A DNA stretch of 64,000 bases, from NCBI GenBank assembly GCA_042218065.1, contig JBDGRL010000002.1, positions 1 through 64,000 on the forward strand. Direction: 5' to 3'. A program made the translations under genes and the position numbers. A model generated the notes under the pieces. It was not told the origin of the DNA. It ran no database searches and saw only the letters and a program-made list of their open reading frames with translations. Positions 8,444 through 16,424 of this stretch are shown piece after piece; positions within the stretch are counted from its first letter, which is position 1; every line of letters begins with the position of its first letter. Source of the DNA: JBDGRJ01 sp042218065 (GTDB lineage Bacteria > Patescibacteriota > Patescibacteriia > Magasanikbacterales > UBA922).

Positions 8444-8854
8444 TTAAGTTATAGTACCTGTTATTAGAGCTGTGATAGCGTAAGCTGTAATAACAATAAA
8501 CGCCCCGATAATAGTATTTATAATAATTCCCCGAGCTTTTTTTATCTTATCTTCCTCGCCCCGAGAAGTCATCCACAAAAACCCGGCATAAACTAAAAAT
8601 ATTAATAAAATAACTCCTACTAGCTGAAGTGCTATCTTTATCCCTTTGCCCACCATAGTACCCAAATCCTTTTCATCTTCTCCTACATTAGCAGTCTGTC
8701 CGGTTTTCTCAAATTTCTTTTTTGCACTACCGATAAAACTGGCATCTACAGGTTGAATAAAAGAAAAACTAAAAAACCCTAATAAAACCACAAAAAATAT
8801 CTGTTTTAAGGTTTTGCACTTTTTGTTTGAAATTATTTTTTTAAAAAACTTCAT
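8444..8854 (-). CDS. Pilin-like membrane protein 4
   Basis: 136 aa. Lys-rich start, signal segment about 17-39, spacer with GKGIK, pilin core with YAGFLWMTSRGEEDKIKKAR between two helices (about 70-92 and 106-130). No cysteine in the exported part. Same minimal subunit type as its neighbours in the run. Confidence 0.77.
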   Translation of the reverse strand: MKFFKKIISNKKCKTLKQIFFVVLLGFFSFSFIQPVDASFIGSAKKKFEKTGQTANVGEDEKDLGTMVGKGIKIALQLVGVILLIFLVYAGFLWMTSRGEEDKIKKARGIIINTIIGAFIVITAYAITALITGTIT

Positions 8855-8867
8855 TTCTAACTAAAAG

Positions 8868-9191
8868 TTAAACTACATTAAAAAAGAAGTTGACTATAGC
8901 ATATGAACCTACAACTACTAAAATACCCACAATAGCCCTAAAAACTGTGGTTCTAGCTGATTCAATTTGCTGTTCATCACCTCTAGCAGTCATCCAAGTA
9001 ATCCCTCCGTAAATCATAAGTATCAAAAAAATTATACCGACTGCTGACATAACTACATTAAATACCAGGCCAGCAACCTCGGGCACTCCGTAGTTCGGCA
9101 CTTCTGCCCCAGTTGCTACATTTTTTGCAAAACCAGTAGCATCAGTTGCATCGGGCTTCTTTTGTGCTATTTTTACAACATCTTTAAGCAT
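8868..9191 (-). CDS. Pilin-like membrane protein 5, no signal peptide
   Basis: 107 aa, the shortest member. It starts MLKDVVKIAQKKP with no signal sequence, and there is no room upstream for one because the preceding family gene really ends at about 9231. The pilin core (YGGITWMTARGDEQQIESAR between helices about 43-68 and 82-105) is intact. Insertion must rely on the first core helix; alternatively the gene has lost its 5' part. Confidence 0.7.
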   Translation of the reverse strand: MLKDVVKIAQKKPDATDATGFAKNVATGAEVPNYGVPEVAGLVFNVVMSAVGIIFLILMIYGGITWMTARGDEQQIESARTTVFRAIVGILVVVGSYAIVNFFFNVV

Positions 9192-9230
9192 AATTATTAC
9201 TTATTTTCGAAGCTTTCCCTCCGTACCATT

Positions 9231-9621
9231 CTATCCCGCACCAGCCTGAAAAGCACCTATAACGAAACTGGTAATTGCATAAGCCGCCAACACTAAAATC
9301 ACAAACACTAGCGGCTATTATCGTATCTCTACCTCGCTTAGCCTGCTCTTCATTTCCATGAGAGGTCATATACACTATACCGCCATATACTACTAATATA
9401 AAGAATACCACACCTATCAAGGAAAGACCAACTCCGATTACTCTTCCGGTAAATTTGTTTATATTACTCTTTTGACTGAGTTCTGCTTTTTGGGCTGTTT
9501 TTCTTAAACCTTCAATAGTAGTTCTTTTGGTTGGAGTTTTTTCTGCATTAGCTGTAACAGGAGTAAAAACAAATAATATAGAAAAAAGTAGAAAGTAAAT
9601 TATTTTACTTTTAAATTTCAT
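9231..9621 (-). pseudogene. Pilin-like gene 6, frameshifted in the second helix
   Basis: The uninterrupted frame runs on to 9184 and reads nonsense after ...RDTIIAASV. If one base is restored at about 9301-9309, the other frame gives VFVILVLAAYAITSFVIGAF, the normal second helix, then AGAG and a stop at 9231-9233. So this is a full pilin gene (signal 1-26, core helix 1, YGGIVYMTSHGNEEQAKRGR, helix 2) with a 1-nt deletion. It could be a true pseudogene, a phase-variable state or an assembly error. About 110 bp of its core are almost identical to gene 7 next door. Confidence 0.75.
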
Positions 9622-9682
9622 TTTATTTTCTAATTACCGCTGCCATAATTTTGTTTTGTTTGTCTAATGCTTAACTGATTTC

Positions 9683-10297
9683 TTATCCTCCTTTAATGAT
9701 TTTACACCCACCTCCACTACAACCTGGTAAATCCTGACACTTATTTGAGCTTAGTGAGACCGATTTATTTGTTTTTCTATCACTATAACAAATAAATTTA
9801 CACCCCTCTTTGTCTGTTTGGTGAGCTACATTTGCACAAAAATACTTTCCTCCTTGCTGCTTATCATTACAAAAACAAGAGGTTTTAACTTCTCCTGTAC
9901 CTCCGGGAGCTCCACCTCCACCGCTCCCCCCCTGCAAAGCACCAAGAACAAAATTAGTAAGAGCATAAGAAGCAAGCACTAAAATCACCCCCACACTAGC
10001 GGCTATTATTGTATCCCTACCTCGTTTAGCCTGCTCTTCATTTCCATGAGAGGTCATATACACTATACCGCCATATACTACTAATATAAAGAATACCACA
10101 CCTATCAAGGAAAGACCAACTCCTATAATATCACCTGCAAATTTATTTATATCACCTTTATTTCCACTATTTAGTTCCGCTTTTTGAGCAGTTTGTCTTA
10201 ATCCTTCTAAGGTGCTCCTTGCTTCTACAGAGGGGGTTAACAAGAATAGAAATAATAATATTGATAAGAAAATGTATGAAAATTTTCTAATACCCAT
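9683..10297 (-). CDS. Pilin-like membrane protein 7, C-terminal Cys-rich ectodomain
   Basis: 204 aa. Signal peptide (1-26), pilin core with YGGIVYMTSHGNEEQAKRGR and helices at about 56-80 and 93-118, a Gly/Pro linker (GGSGGGGAPGGTG), then a Cys-rich tail beginning C-F-C with eight or more cysteines. The C-x-C opening recalls the N-terminal modules of the 236-, 259- and 173-aa members upstream. The tail would lie on the exported side. Its core DNA is nearly identical to the frameshifted neighbour. Confidence 0.77.
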   Translation of the reverse strand: MGIRKFSYIFLSILLFLFLLTPSVEARSTLEGLRQTAQKAELNSGNKGDINKFAGDIIGVGLSLIGVVFFILVVYGGIVYMTSHGNEEQAKRGRDTIIAASVGVILVLASYALTNFVLGALQGGSGGGGAPGGTGEVKTSCFCNDKQQGGKYFCANVAHQTDKEGCKFICYSDRKTNKSVSLSSNKCQDLPGCSGGGCKIIKGG

Positions 10298-10341
10298 TTT
10301 AGATAAATAGATTTTAATTCAAATATAAAATCTAAAAGTAG

Positions 10342-10878
10342 TTAATTTTCACCAATCTCATTAGGAGCACAACAATATGTATCAGGAGGACAATCTGACT
10401 TGCTAGTAAACCTTTTTGTACAAGTTTTATTATTTGGTATGCACCTTCCAGCAGCTAAATTACATTCAGCCCCAGCAGTTGTATTATTTTGGGGGTTTTG
10501 GGGGTTTTGCTGATTATTACTTAATGCACCCAAAACAAAATTAGTAAGAGCATAAGAAGCGAGCACTATAATCATCCCTACAGCAGCTGCAATTATAGTA
10601 TTTCTTCCTCTTTTTACCTGGTCTTCATCCCCTCTAGCTGTCATCCACAAAACCCCTCCATATACAACTAAGATAAAGAATAAAACCCCTACCATAGATA
10701 GAGCATATCCGATAACTTGTCCAGCTAGTTTCTGCACTCCTCCATGTTTACTCAATCCAGCAGCACTCGCTGATGCTTGCAGCCCTGTATCTTGAACTCC
10801 ATAGGCGGCAGAAAAAGGGGTGATAAGTAAAAAAAGAAAAAATATAGCAAAACAAATTTTTCCAAATTTCTTCTTCAT
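10342..10878 (-). CDS. Pilin-like membrane protein 8, C-terminal Cys-rich ectodomain
   Basis: 178 aa. Signal peptide (1-27), pilin core with YGGVLWMTARGDEDQVKRGR and helices at about 56-82 and 95-120, an Asn/Gln/Pro linker (about 121-134), then a compact tail with C139, C146, C153, C163 and C169-C170. The tail pattern C-I-P...C-T...C-x5-CC matches the module at the N terminus of the 245-aa member, so the same ectodomain is placed on either side of the core. Confidence 0.77.
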   Translation of the reverse strand: MKKKFGKICFAIFFLFLLITPFSAAYGVQDTGLQASASAAGLSKHGGVQKLAGQVIGYALSMVGVLFFILVVYGGVLWMTARGDEDQVKRGRNTIIAAAVGMIIVLASYALTNFVLGALSNNQQNPQNPQNNTTAGAECNLAAGRCIPNNKTCTKRFTSKSDCPPDTYCCAPNEIGEN

Positions 10879-10890
10879 ATCTAAATATTG

Positions 10891-11301
10891 TTAATAAACT
10901 CTGCCCTGCGTAGCTGCATAGAACTGACTGATTACCCAGCTCGTGATCGAATAAGCGGATAATATTATTGCTATCCCAATTACAGAATAAAATAATATAT
11001 TTTTACCATCCTCCACTTGTTCTTCATTGCCTCCAGCTGTCATTATCATAAACCCACCATAAACTATAAGTACGAAAGCTATTATACCAAGCAACCCCAA
11101 ACCAACTTGAATAATACGACCTACAATAATTCGGGGGTCAGTTTTGCTCAAACCTGTTTTTTGACCATATTTAACTCCTAGGGGGTCCGCTGATTTTTTA
11201 GGCCCCTTTCCCATATCAAAAATACCTGCTTGAGCAGGTGTAGCAATCATCATGTGAGCCAAACTAAAAGTAAAAATTGTAGCTAAAAAAAGCTTTTTCA
11301 T
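10891..11301 (-). CDS. Pilin-like membrane protein 9
   Basis: 136 aa. Signal peptide (1-25, PAQAG), spacer, pilin core with YGGFMIMTAGGNEEQVEDGK between helices at about 60-84 and 99-122. Short tail without cysteine. Its loop TAGGNEE is closest to the 141-aa member encoded upstream, which is the best candidate for a major subunit. Confidence 0.77.
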   Translation of the reverse strand: MKKLFLATIFTFSLAHMMIATPAQAGIFDMGKGPKKSADPLGVKYGQKTGLSKTDPRIIVGRIIQVGLGLLGIIAFVLIVYGGFMIMTAGGNEEQVEDGKNILFYSVIGIAIILSAYSITSWVISQFYAATQGRVY

Positions 11302-11343
11302 AATTTCAAGATATTACTTTATAGACTAAAATAATATCTTGAA

Positions 11344-11361
11344 AGGGGCGGTCTCCCGCCC
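11344..11361 (-). terminator. Hairpin after the probable major pilin gene
   Basis: Perfect GGGGCGG-TCTC-CCGCCCC stem-loop, 18 bp downstream of the stop at 11379. On the minus strand it is followed by TTTCAAG, a weak T-tract. It would end or attenuate transcription between this gene and the rest of the run. Confidence 0.55.
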
Positions 11362-11378
11362 CAAAATTTTCAATTTTT

Positions 11379-11804
11379 TTAAGATTGTGGAGAAACGTCT
11401 CCAGTACCTGTTGCTTCTGATAGAGACCCGATAACGAACTGAGTTATTGACCAAGCCCCCAAGATAATTGCAAGACCTATGATACCCTGGAAGATAATCT
11501 TACGAGCCTCTTCAACATTTTCTTCATTTCCTCCGGCTGTCATCCACTTGAATCCGCCCCACAAAATAATTACTACAGCTATAATGCCTAGTAGACCCAA
11601 AGCAACGTTAATAATCTGAGTCACTGTCTCTACTAAACCAGCACTACCGAGCTTAGTAGTATTATTGATTGTATTAACACCAAAATCCGCGTTAGTTTCC
11701 GCGCTAGTCGACTGTAACGGAGCACCAATCAAAGCTCCAAAAAATAAAGCGCTGATTACTCCGATCGCCAACTTATTTTGTGCGAGCTTATTCAGCTTGC
11801 ACAT
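11379..11804 (-). CDS. Pilin-like membrane protein 10, candidate major subunit
   Basis: 141 aa from the ATG at 11804, which follows a strong AGGAGGG ribosome site by 6 bp; the ATG at 11837 has no such site. Signal peptide (about 1-35), then the pilin core with WGGFKWMTAGGNEENVEEAR between two helices, and a short Thr/Ser tail. Stronger translation signal, own hairpin terminator and minimal structure make it the best candidate for the abundant subunit. No assembly ATPase, VirB6 or coupling protein is encoded nearby. Confidence 0.8.
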   Translation of the reverse strand: MCKLNKLAQNKLAIGVISALFFGALIGAPLQSTSAETNADFGVNTINNTTKLGSAGLVETVTQIINVALGLLGIIAVVIILWGGFKWMTAGGNEENVEEARKIIFQGIIGLAIILGAWSITQFVIGSLSEATGTGDVSPQS

Positions 11805-11947
11805 CAAATTCCCTCCTAAGTTGTAATCATCTAACATGATATTATATTAATTAAAATTAATTTTTGCTTTTTAAACAACTGATTTTAATAATAAAACATT
11901 TCTAACAGTACTTGCAAATAAAACACTTCTTTCTCTTCGAGCCATTA

Positions 11948-12658
11948 CTAACCCGTACCATTCTTCAATGTCTTTATAATCAACTGTAGTATACCATACG
12001 AACCAAAGACTACAAACAAGCCTACCACTGCATAAAGCATGGTCTTCGCTCCTTTTTTGATTTGTTCAGGTTTGCCCCCCGATATTAACCACCTAACGCC
12101 TCCTACTACAAAAGCTATCAATGCTACAGATCCTATGACCGACAATATAGTTTTTATTACTCTTCCTGCTAATGCTGGTACTGTTTTTATGTCTCCTTGT
12201 AATGGGTTATCTAAAGAAACTTTTTTTCTTTTACTTTTCTTGTTGTCTTTTTTACCCTTTTTTTCTTCTTTTTTCTTTTTTGGCTCCTTCCATTTACACC
12301 TGTTAAACTTTTGCTTGTTAGCTTTTTCAAAGGCCCTACACTCTACTTCCCGTTTTTTTTCAAGATTCGCTTCTTCTTTCTTAGTTTTCGTTTTATCACA
12401 ATTACAATTTGTACTTAGTTCCTTCCAATTACAATTACTATACTCTTGTTGGTTTTCATACAGGTTACACAAAAAACGAGCTTCTTCTTTTTGTGATTTA
12501 CCTTGAGGTGGATTTAGATCATTTTCATTAATACTATCAACTGTAACCTTTTTCTTAATAGTCCGAAAACAAATACATTTACCCTGACCAAAAACAAAAG
12601 AAGGTAATAATGTTAATATAACTAAAATTATAATATAAAATTTTAGCTTTTTAATCAT
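11948..12658 (-). CDS. Pilin-like membrane protein 11 with two N-terminal CxC modules
   Basis: 236 aa. Signal peptide (1-24), then two copies of a module C-x-C ... C ... C-x-W: C28/C30/C64/C76-N-W and C85/C87/C107/C121-K-W. A very Lys-rich linker (124-148) follows, then the pilin core with GGVRWLISGGKPEQIKKGAK between helices at about 165-190 and 205-228. The module is shared with the 173-aa and 259-aa members. Function unknown; likely disulfide-bonded outside the membrane. Confidence 0.77.
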   Translation of the reverse strand: MIKKLKFYIIILVILTLLPSFVFGQGKCICFRTIKKKVTVDSINENDLNPPQGKSQKEEARFLCNLYENQQEYSNCNWKELSTNCNCDKTKTKKEEANLEKKREVECRAFEKANKQKFNRCKWKEPKKKKEEKKGKKDNKKSKRKKVSLDNPLQGDIKTVPALAGRVIKTILSVIGSVALIAFVVGGVRWLISGGKPEQIKKGAKTMLYAVVGLFVVFGSYGILQLIIKTLKNGTG

Positions 12659-12664
12659 AAAAAT

Positions 12665-13344
12665 TTAGTTAATAGCCCTAAGACTTTGTTCAACACCTAC
12701 AGCCTCTAAAACAAACCCAATTANNNNNNNNNNNNNNNNNNNNNNNNNNNNNNNNNNNNNNNNNNNNNNNNNNNNNNNNNNNNNNNNNNNNNNNNNNNNN
12801 NNNNNNNNNNNNNNNNNNNNNNNTTAATAGCCCTAAGACTTTGTTCAACACCTACAGCCTCTAAAACAAACCCAATTATTATATAAGCCCCAAATGCAAT
12901 CAAAAGACCTATGGTAGCTGCAACCAAGGCATCGCGACCTTTTTGAAATCGATCTTGGTTGCCAAATGAAACCATCATCATAATTCCACCATAAATAAAA
13001 GCAAGTAGAGCCAAAGATCCGGCTATTCCAAGCAGATATCTCCCAATCAATATACCCTGCTTTAGCAAGTCATTTATGTTGTCGCAATAACCTTTACCTT
13101 TAGAATTACTTTTACCGGGGTCTCTTTGTGCACAATCTAATATAAGATCACCTTCTGATGCCGTTTTACCTTGTTGCTCCGGTGCTATTTGAGAACTGAC
13201 TGGCATAGGGAATAACAAAAATAAAGCAACAAAAAAAACTAAACTAGAGAAAACTCCTGTACTAACACTTTTTCTGTCAAATTTAATCAGTCCTCTAGTC
13301 TTTCCTTTAATAGAGACAAATTTTTTTAAAAACTTATCATACAT
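12665..13344 (-). CDS. Pilin-like membrane protein 12 (spans an assembly gap)
   Basis: The true stop is TAA at 12665-12667 (product ends LRAIN). The gene is split by 100 N (12724-12823) flanked by the same 55-bp sequence (12669-12723 and 12824-12878). Removing one copy plus the N run keeps the frame and gives about 174 aa from the ATG at 13344 (a GTG at 13353 is also possible). Long basic N terminus, hydrophobic signal, spacer with two Cys, pilin core with YGGIMMMVSFGNQDRFQKGR. The N run is most likely artificial. Confidence 0.7.
12724..12823. other. Assembly gap (100 N) between duplicated 55-bp flanks
   Basis: The 55 bp before and after the N run are identical, as expected when two contigs that overlap by one k-mer were scaffolded without merging. 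The real gap is probably zero. Confidence 0.85.
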
Positions 13345-13398
13345 ATTATTCACGCAAACTTATTTATGGGGTTTGAGACTAAAACGATAAGTTTAAAT

Positions 13399-13483
13399 TT
13401 CACCTCTTCTTGTCTGCGGAATTAACCACCGAAACGAGGTGAAGGTAGTTACCTCAGAGTGGACAAGAATGAACAGACAAGAA
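13399..13483 (-). promoter_or_regulatory. Interleaved inverted repeats in the leader of pilin gene 12
   Basis: TTCACCTC (13399-13406) pairs with GAGGTGAA (13436-13443), and TTCTTGTCTG (13407-13416) pairs with CAGACAAGAA (13474-13483). The two stems interleave, so they form a pseudoknot or are mutually exclusive. The 159-bp gap lies between the lipoprotein stop and pilin gene 12 and is otherwise empty. Confidence 0.45.
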
Positions 13484-13503
13484 TAAGTGATAGATAAATA
13501 AAA

Positions 13504-14880
13504 TCAAAAAGTTTGCTGAACTTTCCTAGCTGCATTACCAATCAGATTTGCATTACGTTCCTCAAGAGGCATTTCTTCAGGTGCAGGACGTTTAAACCCT
13601 TCTATCATATCAGCAAATGCCTGTTTCGCTGCCTCCAGATTTTTGCCCCGATACCAATTCTCTGCTGTAAGTATATTTTCTAAGAATGGCCGTAAGTCTG
13701 CATTTTCTTTCTGTGCTTCTATTTGAGATCTAAAAGGCGTAGGCTGGTTTACCGCCTCAGTATACCGTTTAACATTTTCTGGGTTAGTGAGATACCGAAC
13801 AAAGCTCCAAGCAAGTTGTTTATTATCAGACTCTTTTACTACAGATTGAACCCAGTAATTGGCGATATTTGCAGGGTTGGAGGGGTTTAGCTGAGGTAAA
13901 GGTACAGTTCTGACTGTCATTTGCGGAGCACGTTGGTTTATCTCATCTTGATTATGAGCAAAACCTATATAAAAAGCAGTATTACCCCGGATGAATTCTT
14001 CTAATGCATTGGATCTGTTTTCATTCCAAGAATATACCGCCTTTTCTTCTCTCGCAAAATTAGTGTAAAATTTCAACGCTTGGTAACTTGGGTGTTGCTT
14101 AGTATTTTTACCTAAACCATTAGCAAAAGTTACAGTTCTATTCTGAGACATCTGAGTGCCATTCTGCATCATAAGTACAGACAAGATATCAAAAGAATTA
14201 TTGATATTTTCTGAAGTACCCATAGCAATACCGGACTGAACTATATTTCCTTCGGAATCATATTTTGTAGTAGCCTTCACAGCTTTTTGTAGTTCACTCC
14301 ATGTTTTTGGGGGTTGAGCTACACCGGACTTGTCTAAAATATCTTTATTATAATAAAGTGCCAACGTATCCATAGCCATTGGAAGTCCATAAACCTGGTC
14401 ATTAATGATCACATCATTCGGAACCGTAGAAACATAAGTTCTTCTTACATCCGTAAGTGTCGGCATGAACTGATTTTTAAAATTGACCTTTTTAGTCTTA
14501 CTAAATTTACCTGAAACTCTGAGGTTGGCTACCTGCACACGAGAAGGCATTGGTGCTAATCTCTGTCTGTGTTTTCTGAGCCAGCGAGTATGCATCGAAA
14601 CAATATCTGGAGCTACATTATCAGCTAAAGATTTTATAAATAGATCATGAAACTCATCAAACCTCACCTTTCTAATCTGGATATCTACATAACCCCCTCT
14701 TCTTTGCTCAAACTCCTTGGCAAACTTCTGAAGTTGATCCATATCACCAAATACAGTCCAATAATTAATGGTTACCGGCTGTACAGCCCTTTTTTGTTTT
14801 TGAGACAATCCCTTGCAACCGATACCCAATAAAGTGACACCTAAAAGAATTGTAAACAATAATAAAAATTTTTTCTTCAT
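13504..14880 (-). CDS. Family 1 extracellular solute-binding lipoprotein
   Basis: 458 aa, the size of ABC-importer sugar-binding proteins. Signal peptide with lipobox LLGIGC (Cys at about 22) predicts a lipid anchor. The body has typical family-1 pieces: NYWTVFGD near the start, VAPDIVSMH, QVYGLPMAMDTLALYYNKD, and a late PTPFRSQ stretch. No permease or ATPase gene is near; the gene sits alone inside a pilin run. It may work with a transporter elsewhere, or as a binding protein linked to the pilin structure. Substrate unknown, probably an oligosaccharide. Confidence 0.82.
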   Translation of the reverse strand: MKKKFLLLFTILLGVTLLGIGCKGLSQKQKRAVQPVTINYWTVFGDMDQLQKFAKEFEQRRGGYVDIQIRKVRFDEFHDLFIKSLADNVAPDIVSMHTRWLRKHRQRLAPMPSRVQVANLRVSGKFSKTKKVNFKNQFMPTLTDVRRTYVSTVPNDVIINDQVYGLPMAMDTLALYYNKDILDKSGVAQPPKTWSELQKAVKATTKYDSEGNIVQSGIAMGTSENINNSFDILSVLMMQNGTQMSQNRTVTFANGLGKNTKQHPSYQALKFYTNFAREEKAVYSWNENRSNALEEFIRGNTAFYIGFAHNQDEINQRAPQMTVRTVPLPQLNPSNPANIANYWVQSVVKESDNKQLAWSFVRYLTNPENVKRYTEAVNQPTPFRSQIEAQKENADLRPFLENILTAENWYRGKNLEAAKQAFADMIEGFKRPAPEEMPLEERNANLIGNAARKVQQTF

Positions 14881-14947
14881 GTAAATGTTATAAGAATAAT
14901 ATCAATTTAGTTTATGATAACATACTAAAAGTACTCAACCAACGAAT

Positions 14948-15882
14948 TCAAAAAGCCTGCATAACAAAACTAACCAGTGCATAGCTGGCAAATATTGCTA
15001 CCAAGCCTAAGGAAGACCACAGGATTGTTTTTAATCCTTGTAGATATCTGTCGGATTGACCTTCTGAAGTCATGATAAGCAATCCTCCATAGATAAACAT
15101 TACTAGACCCACTGTGCCTACTACCTGTAGGAGTATTTTTATTACTCTTCCTACTNNNNNNNNNNNNNNNNNNNNNNNNNNNNNNNNNNNNNNNNNNNNN
15201 NNNNNNNNNNNNNNNNNNNNNNNNNNNNNNNNNNNNNNNNNNNNNNNNNNNNNNNTACTAGACCCACTGTGCCTACTACCTGTAGGAGTATTTTTATTAC
15301 TCTTCCTACTGCTTGAGAAGGCCCCTTAACTTTAAACTTATCTAACATGGAAGCATTAGGAATTGAAAAAGTAGGGTGTTTAGCTCCTTTTTTTTGATCT
15401 TTATCGTCTTTTTTTCCAAAAATAGTTTGCAGTTTTTTTCTATATCTATTTTTTGTTTTAAATTTATAACAGTTGAAAAAATCTTGATTTTGAATTGTGA
15501 CTTTATTCCCATTGCACTGATTAACATCAGATAAATCTATTTTATTAATATTCTTCTTATTGTCTGGACCAGAAGTGCAAAAACATTTTTTCATCTCTTT
15601 TGATTTATTTTTTAACCATTCACTATATTCCTTTCTTTTATTCTTAGAAGCATACATTTTACAATCCACCAAAGAAAAATCAATTACAAATCTTTTTTGA
15701 GCATACTTTCTCATATTCTTCTTGCCTTGAGTGCAATTTCTTACTTTTTTAGTGCTGCGTATAGTTGAGTTTTTTTCAGGAATTTTACAGTAGCAAAAAC
15801 CGGCTGAATAAGTTATATCAGGTAAAAATAAAAAATAAAATAATGAAAATATAAGTATAGTTTTTGAAAACCTATTGGACAT
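14948..15882 (-). CDS. Pilin-like membrane protein 13 with two CxC modules (spans an assembly gap)
   Basis: Read from the ATG at 15882, which opens a signal peptide, to the TGA at 14948-14950 through a 100-N gap. Collapsing the N run and one of the duplicated 55-bp flanks keeps the frame (259 aa). Signal (1-26), then modules C30/C32/C50/C74 and C100/C102/C123/C138, a basic linker and the pilin core YGGLLIMTSEGQSDRYLQGL. The last ~210 bp are almost identical to gene 14, while the N-terminal halves differ, so the core has been copied or converted. Confidence 0.75.
15156..15255. other. Assembly gap (100 N) between duplicated 55-bp flanks
   Basis: Positions 15101-15155 and 15256-15310 are identical. 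As at 12724, this is an unmerged 55-bp contig overlap. It falls in the stretch of pilin gene 13 that is repeated in gene 14, which explains why the assembler stopped. Confidence 0.85.
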
Positions 15883-15892
15883 TACATACTGC

Positions 15893-16414
15893 TTAAAAAG
15901 CCTGCATAACAAAACTAACCAGTGCATAGCTGGCAAATATTGCTACCAAGCCTAAGGAAGACCACAGGATTGTTTTTAATCCTTGTAGATATCTGTCGGA
16001 TTGACCTTCTGAAGTCATGATAAGCAATCCTCCATAGATGAACATTACTAGACCAACTGTGCCTACTACCTGTAGGAGTATTTTTATTACTCTTCCTACT
16101 GCTTGACTTGCTGCTTGTGTGCTGGTTGTTTTTGTTTCTTGGAATTTATTTAAATTCTCTAATCTGTTCTCCACTCCTTTTGTAATAGGGTTTTTAACTG
16201 TTTCTGTATTTTCTTTTGATTTACTCCAACTACAGCTTTGAAAAACAGGGGATTTTTTTTCATTCTCTTTGCATTGTTTTTCGTTCTCAGCAGAAGTTAC
16301 CAACTCTTTACCATTTTTCTTCTCACACATGCATTTTTCTTGAGCAGAAGCAACACCAGAAAGAAATAAAAAAATAAACAAAAACAATGAAAAAAAAGTA
16401 ATTTTTTTAAGCAT
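15893..16414 (-). CDS. Pilin-like membrane protein 14 with one CxC module
   Basis: 173 aa. Signal peptide (1-24), module C28/C30/C48/C61-S-W63, linker, pilin core with YGGLLIMTSEGQSDRYLQGL and two helices, ending FVMQAF. The core DNA (about 15893-16105) matches gene 13 with only a few differences. It is the first pilin-like gene after galU, 10 bp downstream of it on the minus strand, so galU may share its transcript. Confidence 0.78.
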   Translation of the reverse strand: MLKKITFFSLFLFIFLFLSGVASAQEKCMCEKKNGKELVTSAENEKQCKENEKKSPVFQSCSWSKSKENTETVKNPITKGVENRLENLNKFQETKTTSTQAASQAVGRVIKILLQVVGTVGLVMFIYGGLLIMTSEGQSDRYLQGLKTILWSSLGLVAIFASYALVSFVMQAF

Positions 16415-16424
16415 ATGAAATAAC

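Noticed and set aside
9184..9230. C-terminal 16 residues of the open frame of pilin gene 6
   Set aside because: They arise from the frameshift and are not family sequence.
12039..12506. 155-codon plus-strand ORF
   Set aside because: Reverse-frame shadow of pilin gene 11, Phe/Ser-rich as expected from the Lys-rich antisense.
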